From positions 385,312,718 to 385,376,717 of the forward strand of contig CM062290.1 in assembly GCA_031216915.1 (NCBI GenBank): DNA of 64,000 bases. Reading direction: 5' to 3'. Position numbers and translations under genes: made by a program. Positions 44,811-55,972 of the stretch are shown here, piece by piece (the stretch's first letter is position 1; every line of letters begins with the position of its first letter). The DNA is from Pictodentalium vernedei (lineage: Eukaryota > Mollusca > Scaphopoda > Dentaliida > Dentaliidae). The notes under the pieces are model-generated. The model was not told the DNA's origin and ran no database searches. It was given only the letters and a program-made list of their open reading frames with translations.

Positions 44811-45107
44811 TCAACTGATTGAGTGCTAAATTATTTTTCGAAGGTGATTTGAAACATGGGTATTTTTTTTGCATCACGAGTAGCCTTAAGTTAGCAAGAT
44901 TTTGTTCCAAATAATTGTTTTGTTACAATTTATTGGAGAGTGTCAGTAGGCACTCTCCAATAAATTGCAACCCAACAATTTTTTATTCAAAAATTTTCTA
45001 CTGTTGATCAAACATCAAGCTATGCATACAGTGTAAAGCCACTAAAGCTGGCTTCTAACACTTTTAAGTAGAGCCATGATAGTGGCTTCCAGCACTCAAC
45101 AAGTTGA
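44811..45107 (-). mobile_element. TTAA-D2 MITE (copy 4), reverse
   Basis: TCAACTGATTGAGTGCTAAA through AGCACTCAACAAGTTGA. The hairpin GGAGAGTGTCAGTAGGCACT is near 44935. Confidence 0.8.
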
Positions 45108-45112
45108 AATTC

Positions 45113-46172
45113 AGGTACCCATAGGGATCCGAAGTCTGAACTCAGGATATCAATTTGAACAATTTTGAATCCCCCCCCCCCCCCCCCACACACACACACT
45201 ATTATTATTTATTTATTGGTGTTTAAGGTCACATTCTTCTGCACAATGGCTAATCATGACCACAACATGGAGATAAAGTCAAGGTCAGTCAATCGTTTAT
45301 ACCCCATGTTGCCTATTTTAGTGGTCTTGCACTGCAAGCATTAGTGACTGGGTCCTATTTTACCAGTAAAACAGAGCTTGTTTACCACAGTAAACAAGCA
45401 CTGCCTCACTTCCCGGGCTTAAACCCCACCCCCATGAAGATGCTGTATACTAAATGTCAAATGATTGTGACAAATGGTTCAGAGGAAGAAGATTTTATAA
45501 AGAATTTCCCTCATATTGCACTAACAGAATTTCAGTTAAACTTCAGGATCCCATGAGGACTCCATATTTGAACCCATGAACAAACTTGGATCTGCCCTCC
45601 ATAAGGATGTTGTATTCTAAAATTCAAAAGCTTCTAACTGGTGGATGGGAAGAAAAAGATTTTCAAAGAACATCTCTCATATTACACCAAGTTAAAATCC
45701 AGGCTTCCATAAGGAACCCAAATTTGAACCCAGGGACTTGATTTGAACAAACTTGAATCTGGCCCTCATAAGGATGCTGATTCTGAAAATAGAAATTTGG
45801 GGCAGGGTAAACAATATTGCACATCCCAGAACAACTGAAAATATTGGCAGTCAAACTCCTCTTGAACAAACTTTAGTGTATACCTTAAATGGATGCTGAA
45901 TACAATGTATGAAATTATTCCATCCTTCAGATCTTGAGAAAATTATTTTTTTAAATTCGAGGCTATTTTTCTCACCCCTCCCCATGAGGGGCAGCATATC
46001 AATTTCCATAAAACTGAAAAACTGAATTGCCCCTCCCCAGTCATCATTCACATGAAATTTTTCGGTCCAGCAATTTGGGGGAAGAAGACTCAAACACCAC
46101 CTTTCGACGGCCGACAATGGCCGAAGAGTGAGCAGAATAGCTCAACCTGACTTTCAGTCAGGTGAGCTAAAA
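45113..46172 (+). repeat. Tandem-core element P (copy 2) with retroposon S nested
   Basis: Units contain TTTGAACAA(A)CTTGAATC, ATGCTGTA and AGAAGATTTT. The right end is GACTTTCAGTCAGGTGAGCT followed by AAAAA. The S copy (45200-45425, minus), next to a poly-C/CA run at about 45171-45199, interrupts the first unit. Confidence 0.7.
45200..45425 (-). mobile_element. Retroposon S (copy 3)
   Basis: The minus-strand head has GGGAAGTGAGGCAGTGCTTG and the GTTTACTGTGGTAAAC hairpin. The tail is the common ATTAGCCATTGTGCAGAAGA, then ACACCAATAAATAAA. Confidence 0.7.
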
Positions 46173-46198
46173 ATGGGAGTGCGGTCACTCAGTGGACT

Positions 46199-46743
46199 TT
46201 AACCCTTTACCCAATGTAATGACCACAACTGGTCAGCAGTATTCATAAAAATCGCCAATTAATTTTTATTATTTTTTCATTTTTTGTCTCAAAACATAGG
46301 TTATGACCCCTCTTTGGAATGAGCTCATCGAGCTCGTTCCAATGATAGGTCATATTTATTTATTTATTGGTGTTTAAGGTCACATATTTATGCACAATGG
46401 CTAATCATGACCGTGACAGTTTTACGGGTGGAGGAAGCCGGAGTACCCAGAGAGAACCACCGACGAGCAACTGTCAGCTCCTCAACATTATAACTCTGTT
46501 CAAGCTCCGCTCAAGCAGGGTTACACCGGTCGAAGACATGTGCACCATCAACATGCAGTATATCTTAGTACATGGCATCATCATGCCCCCATGTAGGCAA
46601 CTGGGATAAAGTGCCTTGCCCAAGGACATGACACGGGCCGTCCCTGACAGGGATCGAACTCAGGACTTCTAGCATAGCCATTAGTTATTCAAGAATTTTA
46701 TATGCAAGTTTCGTCTGCTTTTCATGTTAGGTAAAGGGATAAA
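46199..46743 (+). mobile_element. TTAA-B MITE (copy 3) split by a SINE
   Basis: The left arm TTAACCCTTTACCCAATGTA and core to about 46347 are followed by a reversed SINE (46348-46677). The right arm TTAGTTATTCAAGAATTTTA ends GGTAAAGGGATAAA. Confidence 0.8.
46348..46677 (-). mobile_element. tRNA-type SINE inside a B MITE
   Basis: The minus strand reads head GAGTTCGATCCCTGTCAGGG, body, tail with ATTAGCCATTGTGCATAAAT. This is the same insertion as in copy 1 of the duplicated segment. Confidence 0.82.
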
Positions 46744-48130
46744 ATGAAAGGTGAATGGTTCACTCCTGACCAGTAGTAACTGCATTGTGTCCTTGGGCAA
46801 GACACTTAATCCTGATTGCCCACATGGTGGTATGGTGGTGCTGTGTACTAAGGCATACTACATGTTGATGATGCATTTGCCTTCAACTGCTGTGCAGAGT
46901 TAGGAAGTTGGAGAATCTGACAGTTGCTCATCAGTGCTCAGTCGTTCTCTCATGGTACTCCGGCTTCCTCCACCAATAAAACTGTCTGACACAGGCCTGA
47001 AAATAAGCAGTCTGACATTTGCAAAATGAGGTTCCCAGAGGGTGAATTTGATGATGCTATCCCATACAGTGGGCCAATTTATCCTCTGTGGTACCTCTTT
47101 CTGTTTAGTTTTGAGACCCTGATTCAGATTGAGGTTCACAGGGGGTGAATTTAGTGATGCTACCCTGCTGTGCAGGGTAGCATCACTAAATTCACCCTCC
47201 GGGGACCTCATTTTGCAGATGACAGTCTGCTTATTTTCTGGCTTAGTCTGACATGATGCGATCCTGGATATTGAAAGTGTTATTAGACCAAAAAAACAAT
47301 TGAACAAGAGCACTGCCTAGCATTGCATAATACACCTGGTAGGCTTTTTTGAATTGAATATAACTACTGCTTTCATCCAACCAATAACAATGTACCAAAC
47401 CCAGATTCGAACTTAACCTGTATTTTAGTATGAGATCCAAACCAAGATTGGTGCTGATCTACAAAGTGATTATCTGGAAACCAAAATTTCCAAGTCAATC
47501 TGTTCCATAACTCTGGTTTAAAAACCCCATTCACACTTAAAATCACACTTGCACAGGTTCTCATGGTGGTTAACTTTTGTGCCAAGTTTGAAAAAGATTG
47601 GACAACAAATGGCTGAGAAACGCTCTGGACAAAAATGTGTAACAGGCTGTACAATTTCTAAGTCAGACTGTACCATAACTCTGGTTAGGAAAATCCAATC
47701 AAACTCAAAACCTCACATGCATAGGTTCTCATGGTGGTTATGTGCCACTTTGAAAAGAGACTGGACAACATTGGCGGAGAAATGCTCCAGACAAAAATCA
47801 ATCCGGACGGATGGGCAGATAACCCATTTACTTAATATGACCGTTTTTTTCACAGGTGCATAATAAAAAATCTTATGAAATAGAAATTACCTTGAAAATC
47901 ACCAAATCCCCTTTGTTTATAGATCTGTCTGGCCTCACTATATCTAGTACAGGCATTTATTCTATAACATCTTGTTTGACAGAACTCTGTGAGTTCTGTC
48001 AAACAAGATATAATAGATTAAATGCACAGTTTATCTCTAAAATGCAGGAAAGTGACCAAATCCCTGCCAGCTGAATACTCCTGTTAAGTGAATAATTTAC
48101 ATTTGCAAGTGGCTTTTCAATTGACAGTGT
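46397..48130 (+). repeat. 1.73 kb duplicated segment, copy 2
   Basis: Collinear with 42006-43738 at nearly equal length. Here the SINE keeps its tail and the B MITE keeps its left arm, so this copy, still in its original context, looks ancestral. Confidence 0.88.
46992..47245. mobile_element. hAT-type MITE, family C (copy 5)
   Basis: Same insertion as 42597-42850, with target duplication GTCTGACA at 46984-46991 and 47246-47253. It therefore predates the segment duplication. Confidence 0.9.
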
Positions 48131-48151
48131 TCCACTGTTCTTAACTAGTAG

Positions 48152-48497
48152 AGTGTGGTGTGGAGGTGCAGGCTGCAAGCCAAGAGGTCCTTGGTTCGAA
48201 TCCCACCTGCAGCAACCGCGTTGTGTCCATGGGCAAGACACTTCTCCCCCACTGCCTACGTGGGGGCACGGTGACATTGTGTGCTAAGGCGTACTGCACG
48301 TCAATGGTGAACCTGTCTTCAACCAATGCTAACCCTGCTTGTGTGGAGTTAGCATGTTGGGGAGCTGACAGTTGTTCACCAGTGCTCAGTGGTTCTCTCT
48401 GGGTACTCCGGCTTCCTCCACCTGTAAAACTGTCATGCTCATGATTAGCCAGTGTGCAGAAATATGTGACCTTAAACCCCAATAAATAAATAAAATA
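48152..48497 (+). mobile_element. tRNA-headed SINE, head partly lost
   Basis: GTGGAGGTGCAGGCTGCAAG, GGTTCGAATCC, body TGTCCATGGGCAAGACAC, tail ATTAGCCAGTGTGCAGAAAT, then AATAAATAAA. It sits inside the left arm of a D2 MITE. Confidence 0.85.
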
Positions 48498-48760
48498 ACT
48501 GGTTTAGTACAAGGAGACACTTTAGTGGCTTTACACTAGTATGCATTACCTTAAGGTTTGATCAGCAGGAGAAAATGTTTGGTTGCAATTTACTGATGAG
48601 TGCTATTGGCACTCTCCAATAAATTATAACAAAACAATTATTTATGAATAAACTCTTGCTAAACTAAAGCGACTTGTGCTGGTAGCTGGGTATCTTTGAA
48701 AACAAAAATACCCATGTTTCAAATCATCTTTGAAAAATAATATAGCACTCACCCAGTTAA
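48498..48760 (+). mobile_element. TTAA-D2 MITE (copy 5), disturbed left arm
   Basis: AACTGGTTTAGTACAAGGAG through GCACTCACCCAGTTAA. Its right TTAA (48757-48760) is also the first TTAA of the next B element. Confidence 0.75.
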
Positions 48761-49007
48761 CCCTTTACCCAACGTAACAGCCCAAACCAGCCAGTGCTAT
48801 TTACAAAAATCACCATTCAATTTTCATTATTTTTTCATTTTATTTTTCAAAAACATAGCTTATAACCTCTCATTGGAATGAACTCAACAAGCTCATTCCA
48901 ATGAGGGGTCAAAAGCTATGTTTTTGATGCAAAAAATGAAAATATTTAGTTATTCAAGAATTTTGTTTGCAAGTGTCGTCTGCTTTTCGTGTTAGGTAAA
49001 GGGTTAA
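48757..49007 (+). mobile_element. TTAA-B MITE (copy 4)
   Basis: Starts TTAACCCTTTACCCAACGTA and ends GTTAGGTAAAGGGTTAA. The core AACCTCTCATTGGAATGAAC pairs imperfectly with its partner. Confidence 0.85.
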
Positions 49008-49344
49008 TGATTTCTCATCTTCATAAATGACTAATTTCTCATCTTTATGTTTGGAAACTTTATGGTGTCTAGAGTTTTTAATACGAATGCTTTTTTATAT
49101 TTATTTATTGGTCACGATATATAGCCATAGGTGCAGAAAATAACCATAAACCCTACCAAATCAATATAGACTATCAATAGGCCATCATCTATAATGTGAA
49201 TGCTTTAGCATGTTAATAGCATAGAAGATGGCGGCTTGTTGCATTCAAAGGGCAATATTTATGCAAAAATAAAAACATTCCATCAACAATTTGAATTTGA
49301 AAATGAACCTCAAAATTTGTAATAGTTTAGAAGAACTGTAGATT

Positions 49345-49564
49345 CAGCCAGTGCTATTCACAAAAATTCCCATTCAATTTTCATTATTTTTTCATTTTTT
49401 GCATCAAAAACATAGCATATGACCCCTCATTGGAACGAGCTCAATAAGCTCGTTCCAATGAGGGGTCATATGCTATATTTTTGATGCAAAAAATTTAAAA
49501 AATTAGTTATTCAAAAATTTTGTTTGCAAGTGTCGTCTGCTTTTCATGTTAGGTAAAGGGTTAA
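49345..49564 (+). mobile_element. TTAA-B MITE (copy 5), left end lost
   Basis: Begins in the arm at CAGCCAGTGCTATTCACAAA. The core TGACCCCTCATTGGAACGAG is intact. Ends GGTAAAGGGTTAA. 49008-49344 and 49565-50043 hold nothing else recognised. Confidence 0.8.
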
Positions 49565-50043
49565 ATGTATGTATTTTTGCCATTATGAAGCAGTCCAACA
49601 AAAGTAGACTATTGTGTTCATAGCACTAAAAGAATTAGAAACTGATTCATCTCTCTACCCATTACAAGTCAATAATATTGTAACTGCACAGTATTTCCTT
49701 CCACAATTTAAATTATGGAGCAATAAAAACTACATTGGGAGCCTGGATCGTGATTGAATTACTTGTAAACCCTTGGGACCCTTGATATTTTCACCAATAC
49801 ATCGTAAGAGAACATAGTCAAATATGTTGTTTCCCACATGGTCTTTATTTTCTGCAGTGATGAAATTTATGGTAACTTGGAAGTTTGTCTTGTCCAATGA
49901 ATCAATGCTTAGATGGGTGACACTATGAAATTGTTTGCCATGCAATTAAAGTTGTTTAATCATGTTTCTTAACAGAGGGAGCGGGGCTCTTGGGAAATCT
50001 TCAAATTTAGCATGAAGAGGCGCCAAGGTCCCTTTGAAAGCCC

Positions 50044-50294
50044 TTAGCCCTTTACCCAACATAATGGCAAAACAGAACAGTGCTATTCAAAAAGATCATT
50101 CAATTTTGAGTATTTTTTCATTTTTTGTCTCGGAACAATAGCTTATGACACCTCACTGGAATGAGCTTGTTGGGCTCGTTCCAATGTGGGGGCATAAGAG
50201 TCTTATGTTTTTGATGCAAAAATGAAAATATTTAATAATTCAAGAATTTTGTTTGCAAGTGTGATCTGCCTTTTGTGTAAGGTAAAAGAGTTAA
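50044..50294 (+). mobile_element. TTAA-B MITE (copy 6)
   Basis: TTAGCCCTTTACCCAACATA to GGTAAAAGAGTTAA; the core is decayed. Confidence 0.78.
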
Positions 50295-50347
50295 AGATTC
50301 TGAAATCTCATTTTAACAAATCCGCAGGAACTCAGTATAACAGATAC

Positions 50348-50471
50348 AGTGCATGGTGAGTGGATTACCACTAAAACACCCATGGAGTGAGTTTCCACCC
50401 AGCCAAATACTCCTTGTATATAAAAAAGCAAAAGAATATCAAGCCAAGTTTCAACCAATTGACCTCTGGGT
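50348..50471 (+). mobile_element. TA-K MITE left half (copy 2)
   Basis: CAGTGCATGGTGAGTGGATT and CCAATTGACCTCTGGGTT correspond to the left arm and first half of the hairpin. It is interrupted by a SINE. GCTTGATATTCTTATGC after the SINE (50797 on) mirrors the left arm, so a bit of right arm survives. Confidence 0.6.
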
Positions 50472-50796
50472 TCACACTTTCGACAGCCAGGGTCACCTCG
50501 TGTCGGTCAGTTTTACAAGTAGCCGGAGTACCTGGAGAGACCGTTGAGCAACGACGAGCAACTGTCAGACTCCCCAACGTACTAACTCTACACGAGCAGG
50601 GTTAGCACTGGTTGAAGACAAGTGCATCATTGATGTGCAGTAAGCGTTAGTACACAGCGCCATCGTGTCTCCACATCGGTAATTGGGATGAAGTGCCTTG
50701 CCCAAGGACACAATGCAGTTACCCCTGGTGGGTGTCCAACCATGGACCTTTTGGTTTGAAGTCCAATGCCATAACCATTGAGCCACTGTGCTCCCT
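50472..50796 (-). mobile_element. tRNA-headed SINE (second head type)
   Basis: The minus-strand head GCACAGTGGCTCAATGGTTA then GGACTTCAAACC, body GTGTCCTTGGGCAAGGCAC, tail CTGTCGAAAGTGTGAACC at the K junction. Confidence 0.82.
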
Positions 50797-50821
50797 GCTT
50801 GATATTCTTATGCATTATAAG

Positions 50822-51369
50822 AGGAATAGGCAGCCCTTGACTTAAAAAGTCCTTTTGCCCTTAACAGTAACAGGCTGTAGGCCCTTGGAATCAAAAAGGT
50901 AAACCAGAAAGTCTGCAATTTGAGCGATTGACGGGTTTCAGCAACAGAAAACTTTCCACTTAGCAGCATAAGTCATGCCAGTGGAATGTCGCCGTGATGC
51001 AGAAATGTACTCCACTGTTCGCCTCGAAAAACCTCTATGCCGGGGACTGGACCTGATAAAAGATAGGCGTGAAGGGACGGGCTCACCAGGTTGTTGTAGT
51101 ACTTCCTGGGCCAGTCCTGGGAAAGAACACTGCGGCATAGAGGAAGACAAATTGGCCGATCTGCTAACAGAGGCTGCAGCTGATTGATCCATACCCTCTG
51201 TGGAGACAGATGAGCGATCAGAATGACTGCAATTGCAAGCACAAATCTTCGACAACACCTGAGGAAGAATCGGTGCAGGAGGGAAGGCATAGCTGACCCA
51301 CCCTGTCCAGTCGAGAGACAGAGCATCCATGGCAAAGGCTAGTGGATCTGGACAAGGGGAGACGAACAA
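50822..51369 (-). pseudogene. DIRS RNase H-recombinase linker and recombinase start
   Basis: Reads DALSLDWTGWVSYAFPPAPI, matching the DIRS-typical (W)xDALSxDW...AYAFPPxPLL segment. Later SASRRHSTGMTYAAKWKVFC corresponds to the recombinase N-terminus (R-x-ST-x-x-x-Y-x-x-KW). A stop follows, then AQIADFLVYLF and VTVKGKRTF. The catalytic R...H-x-x-R...Y part is absent. Confidence 0.75.
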
Positions 51370-51568
51370 AGGTCTCTACCTGATGATTCCAGTGAGTGGT
51401 GAAAATGTTGATAAGAGGACAACCTCACCATTCGCAAATTGTCTGAAACACCGAACGATGCAGCATCCATTCGGTGGGAAGGACATGTCTCGTCAGGACA
51501 GGGAGTTGGCTAGGATGCTGAGATGCCCGGGATGTGCCGAACGGCCACCTGAGCGTGTATATCCCACG

Positions 51569-51985
51569 CTAACAGCAGAAGATCCCAAGATAGCCGATAC
51601 ATGGGAATCGAATGCATGCCCCTTGATTCCGGATGTAGGTCATCACTGTCAAATTGTCCGAAAGAAGCAGGACTGTGTGATTCGACAGGTGAGATATCCA
51701 ATGCTGAAAACTCCACAGAAGAGCAAGGAGCTTCTGGTTGATATGAAGGGCCACCTGCTCTTGGTCCCACTCGCCATGAGTAGACAGACTGAGAGGAGCT
51801 AATGTCACACCCCAGCCCCGATCACTGGCATCTGCTGTTAGGATGTGATCAGCCTGAGGAAGGTCCAACGGAACACCCGGAGTCAACCAGGGAACATTGG
51901 TCCAAGGGTGGAGTTGACAATGCAAGAACCGAGGAATAGTGAGTTGCAGGTCCAGAGGATCCACATTCAGATGCCAATGCTCCAA
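51569..51985 (-). pseudogene. DIRS RNase H region
   Basis: About 138 residues open. ILTADASDRGWGV (first Asp), then HINQKLLALLWSFQHW, where the family usually has E in the (K/L)ELLA position, and LLSDNLTVMTYIRNQG (third acidic site). The middle Glu is missing or displaced, so catalysis is doubtful. Connects in a broken frame to the recombinase linker. Confidence 0.78.
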
Positions 51986-52156
51986 CTGGAAGTGCTGGAG
52001 AGGTCAGACAAACAAGCGACCCGTCACTGAACTGCAAAGGCTCAGCAACCGAAGGAAAGTCCAGCCAAGACTGTGGAGGATCAGCCCAGGTCCAGAGTCA
52101 AGGCTGAAAGGATCAATGCCCGCACCTTGGAAACAGACACCACATTGTGAAAAGTG

Positions 52157-52945
52157 TCAAAATCCATGCCCAAATGACGAAATTGCTGAGAAGGAATCAG
52201 GCTTCTCGCAGTTGACTCTGAAACCCAGTGATGCTAGCAGGCCAAGCAGCTGCCGGACATCGGGCTCCAGAATGGCAGCATTTGCATGCTGTTGGAGGAT
52301 ATCATACAGACAGGCCGACAAAGTCACAGCCAACGAAGTACGCTGAAAAGCGAGCACATGTGACATCAGTCGGGGAAGGCCCAAGAAGCCAGGTTCAAAT
52401 CGAACGGGAGAGCTTTGAACTGAAAGACATGCTTCTGAAACGAGAACCGAAGGTATTTCCAGGACGCCAGGTGAATGGGCACATAGAAATAGTCATCCTT
52501 CAGGTTGCTACTGGCTGCAAAATCGCCTTGATGAATAGACCGTCGATCCGCCCTGAAAATCTCAATGCTGAAACGAGGCGCTATGATGGACTCATTCAGG
52601 ATACTCGACAACAGGGCACTTTCTCTTTGGCACTAAGAAAAGTCTCAAGTAGAACCCCGGAGAAAGGGTGTTTCTGACCACCTCGATCACCCCTTTGGAT
52701 AGGTGATTGTCGATCTCCTGCACCAGAAGGTCCCATTGCTGAGGATTGGAAGGGACCTGAGTCAGAAGGGGCACCTGACGGAAGGACAGTTGCAGACCTG
52801 ATAGGATGGCATTGAGGACCCTAGGATCCGACGTTATCTCTGTCCAATGGTCGAAAAACAGTGACAGCCTTCCCCTGACTGGAGGCAAATCAAGGTGAGG
52901 ACCTTCATTTGTGGCCTTGATGAGGCCCCCGAGAGGAGAAACCAC
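52157..52945 (-). pseudogene. DIRS reverse transcriptase
   Basis: Three frames. 52945-52592 starts with GGLIKATNEG and includes VGRL-like VRGRLSLFFDHW and SPGFYLRLFLVPKRK (the LFLVPKK signature). 52611-52366 has LKDDYFYVPIHLASWKYLRF and FQFKALPF. 52384-52157 has LYDILQQ, where the polymerase YLDD box should stand, so one Asp is lost, and LLASLGFRVNCEKPDSF. Non-functional. Confidence 0.8.
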
Positions 52946-53277
52946 CCCCCTCTTTCCCCCTTAGGCTGCAAGCAAGTCTGGCTGCATCAACACTTCTTTT
53001 GGGCAGAAGGAATGGACGTAGCCAATGACGCAGCCTGCTTGGCCGATGTGGCTGGGCGCTTGGTGGGCCTGGAACAACCACCACCCGCAGCAGCAGATTT
53101 GTCTAGTTGCCGTAACAAAAGCTGGTCCTTCGAATGATGAAGAACCTTGTCACGGACAGCCCCCACGGAACAGCTGAGGTCCGACCAAAGAAGCAGACAT
53201 CAGAACAGCATGCTGCTCAGAAGGAAGGGATTGAGAAGTGTCCAACACTCCATCCCAGCGTGCCAGCTCCAAATTAG

Positions 53278-54126
53278 TCATGTTGCAGGCGAGTGAGTGT
53301 ATGTCAGGTTCATAAGAGCCTGAGACAAAACACAGAAAGGGGTCTGAGCATCATCAAATTCCCCTGGCGGGAGATAGGAAGCCAAGGCAGCAATGAAGTG
53401 ATCCGCGAGAGACAACATGCCCAGCATCTCTAACATTGACATCGGGAGAACTGCCGACCTTGGCTTAGCCAACCCAAGGGAAGAAGATTCCTCGTTCACA
53501 GAAGTCAACCCTTGGAAGACTGGTGGACAGGATGGATTTGTAGGCATGAAACCATGTTGGAGGCAGAAAGGCATCAGATCAAGAAAAGAGGAACCTTTCG
53601 GAGCCATGGAACGCATCTTGGCATCCATGCCTTGGAAGGACTCAATAACCTGAGCCGACTGCAGAAGGCGCAGAATCCCGGAGCTAGAAGGCTTGACAGG
53701 GTTGTGGCACTCCACAGATGACCATGGCTGGGCAGTCACTGAGGGCTGGTCTGAAGGCTGAACGTTTGGCAAGAAGCTAAAAACAAAATGTAAAGCCTGC
53801 CCCAAGACTGACGAGGGGGGGGGGGGGTCCGTCACTTTCAAGCAAATCGTCATCCCCTGTGGCAGAAGAGATGTAGCCCAACACAGCTGGCCAGCAGGAA
53901 GCTCCTGTGAATGCTGAGCAGCAACCAAAGGGCCAGACAAGGAATATCTGCCACTGACCAAAGGAGATTGCACCTCAGGAGGCACAGGGAAGCCAACTTG
54001 AGGATTGATGGAAAGCAACCGGGTGAGCTCCACAATGATTTGCCTCAGCACACCCTGAGAATCCGTCGGAGCAGCTGCACCCGATGGAGTGTCTTCCCAA
54101 TGAACCCTTCTGGAAGAAGAGCCCAA
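53278..54126 (-). pseudogene. DIRS gag-like open frame
   Basis: A 282-residue frame, the longest in the window. Pro/Ser-rich N-terminal half with no zinc knuckle. No clear similarity beyond its place upstream of the RT. The C-terminal half has PPGEFDDAQTPFCVLSQAL. A poly-G run at 53815-53827 encodes PPPPSS on this strand and is a likely frameshift site. Confidence 0.6.
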
Positions 54127-54450
54127 ATCCTCAGAAGGGGCAGACGACAGACGTCAATCGGCAGACAGAGCAGTGAGATGGTGAGAAGACACCGGAGGAT
54201 AGTCCCAAGAGTGATGCTCAGGTGCTGTCACTGGCCTCTGCAAAACAGAAGGCCCTGTCTGCAAATCCTCTAGAGAGACCAACGTCGGACATCAATTGGC
54301 TTATGTGGGGATAATAATATCAGTTTTGCCCTCTGAGTTGGTGCCCTTTGAATTGCAATTTTAAGTTATGTTTAACAGTAACACAAGCAGTGTTATTGGG
54401 ATCGTTGATTTTGTGCATATTGGAATACAACAATGAGGACTTTTACTGAT

Positions 54451-54794
54451 TTATTTATTTATTTATTAAGGTTTAACAACACATTAACAGCCAAGGTCAT
54501 ATCGTGTCGGTGACAGTTTTACGGGTGGAGGAAGCCGGAGTACCCGGAGCGAACCACCGAGCAGCTGTCAGCTCCCCAATATCGTAACTCTGCACTGCAG
54601 CACAGGCAGGGTTAGATTGGTTGAAGACATGCGCACCATCGACATGTGGACAATCAGGGTTAAGTACCTTGTCCAAGGACACAACGCAGGAGTCCGAATC
54701 GACCGCTCAGATGGTCATCCATCCAAGGACTAACCTGGCTCAATGTTGCTTAACTTTGGTGATCTGACGAGAACCAGTTACCACAACACCCCCA
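54451..54794 (-). mobile_element. 5S rRNA-headed SINE
   Basis: Minus-strand head GATCACCAAAGTTAAGCAAC then GGTTAGTCCTTGGATGG; body CCTTGGACAAGGTAC; tail AATAAATAAATAAATC. Target duplication ACTGAT (54445-54450, 54795-54800). Part of the body is deleted. Confidence 0.85.
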
Positions 54795-54828
54795 ACTGAT
54801 AAGAATATCAGTTTCATCCATTGAGTGA

Positions 54829-54943
54829 TTAACGCTTTACTCAACGTAACGGCCAAAACCGGCCAGCGCTATTCACAAAAATCAGTTATTCAAGAAATTT
54901 GTTTGCAAATGTCATCTGCTTTTCATGTTAAGTAAAGGCTTAA
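54829..54943 (+). mobile_element. TTAA-B MITE (copy 7), core deleted
   Basis: TTAACGCTTTACTCAACGTA joins CAGTTATTCAAGAAATTTG directly and ends AGTAAAGGCTTAA. The ~130-bp hairpin half is missing while both ends remain. Confidence 0.82.
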
Positions 54944-55058
54944 ACAGTTATTGCCCTTTGAGTTTTAATTTCTGTTTTAAACTATTTTGAGTCATAATTT
55001 TCAACAACTCAAACAATTATCATCTGATTTTCGTTCGTCTTTTTCAGTATGCATGTCT

Positions 55059-55298
55059 TTAATCTTTTTCCCAACGTAATGGCCAAAATTGGCCAGCACT
55101 ATTCACAAAATTCACCATTCAATTTTCAATATTTTGTCTCAAAAACATAGTTTATGACCCCTCATTGGAACAAGCTCATTGAGATCATTCCAATGAGGAG
55201 TCAGAAGCTATGTTTTTGACGCAAAAAATGAAAAGAAATAGTTATAAAAAATTTTGTTTGCAAGTGTCGTCTGCCTTTCGTGTAAGATAAAGAGTTAA
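55059..55298 (+). mobile_element. TTAA-B MITE (copy 8)
   Basis: TTAATCTTTTTCCCAACGTA to AAGATAAAGAGTTAA, core CCCTCATTGGAACAAGCTC. A reversed B end (GTTACATTGGGTAAAGAGTT) lies alone at 55599-55655. Confidence 0.8.
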
Positions 55299-55714
55299 CT
55301 TATGATCCAATGCATATGATATAAAAATTTGTAATTTTAATCGGGGGTTAGCAATATATTGTTCATAAATAATTATTTTATTACCATATAGTAGAGATTG
55401 TCTGTTGGCAGAGTACAAAGTGAAGCCACTAAAGTGGTTTTCAGCACTTTCAGTAGAGCGATGATAGTGCCTTCCAGCACTCAATCAGTAAACAGGGTTA
55501 TTCAGTTGAGATATTCAATTAAAACACACTATTAATTGAAAATAGAATATGTTTTCATTTTTGGAATTCACAAACAAACCCAACGACGGTTCTTAAGCTG
55601 AGTTTGAATAGTACTGGCTGGTTTTGACCGTTACATTGGGTAAAGAGTTGATATAGATGACATTTACACTAAGGCTGTACAGTGCACAGGGCTAGTTATT
55701 CAGTTAGAAATGAA

Positions 55715-55790
55715 ATTTTTTTATAACCAGAAAGTGTGACTAACCCTGTGCAGTGCACAGGGTTAGTCACCCTTTCTGGTTATAAAAAAT
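55715..55790. repeat. Palindrome, ~37 bp arms
   Basis: ATAACCAGAAAGTGTGACTA pairs with TAGTCACCCTTTCTGGTTAT; centre CTGTGCAGTGCACAG. Confidence 0.75.
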
Positions 55791-55972
55791 TGGTAACTGC
55801 CATATCACATGCTACATGAAAATATATAATGACTTGAGTAAGTTAGTTACATGTCGTTACATAGAGTGCTGGATTCAAGGAACTACTGGAAATACTTGCA
55901 CTGGTTTGTGGAAATTTTTTAAAGTGAATTCCAAAAATGAAAACATATTCTATTTTCAATTAATAGTGTGTT

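Larger units (their letters stand above)
50822..54296 (-). mobile_element. DIRS-type retrotransposon, degenerate and truncated
   Basis: Read on the minus strand: gag-like region (54126-53278), reverse transcriptase (52945-52157), RNase H (51985-51569), and the start of a tyrosine-recombinase region (51369-50822). That order with a recombinase in place of an integrase is the DIRS arrangement. Multiple frameshifts break every domain. The recombinase is cut off after about 40 residues beyond the linker. GC content is higher than in the surrounding sequence. Confidence 0.8.

Noticed and set aside
42535..48074. Pairs of near-identical predicted proteins (127/137 and 104/104 residues)
   Set aside because: They arise from the duplicated repeat segment and cross SINE, MITE and E sequences.
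50973..51335. Alternative 120-residue frame in the DIRS region
   Set aside because: Shadow frame of the RNase H-recombinase linker.
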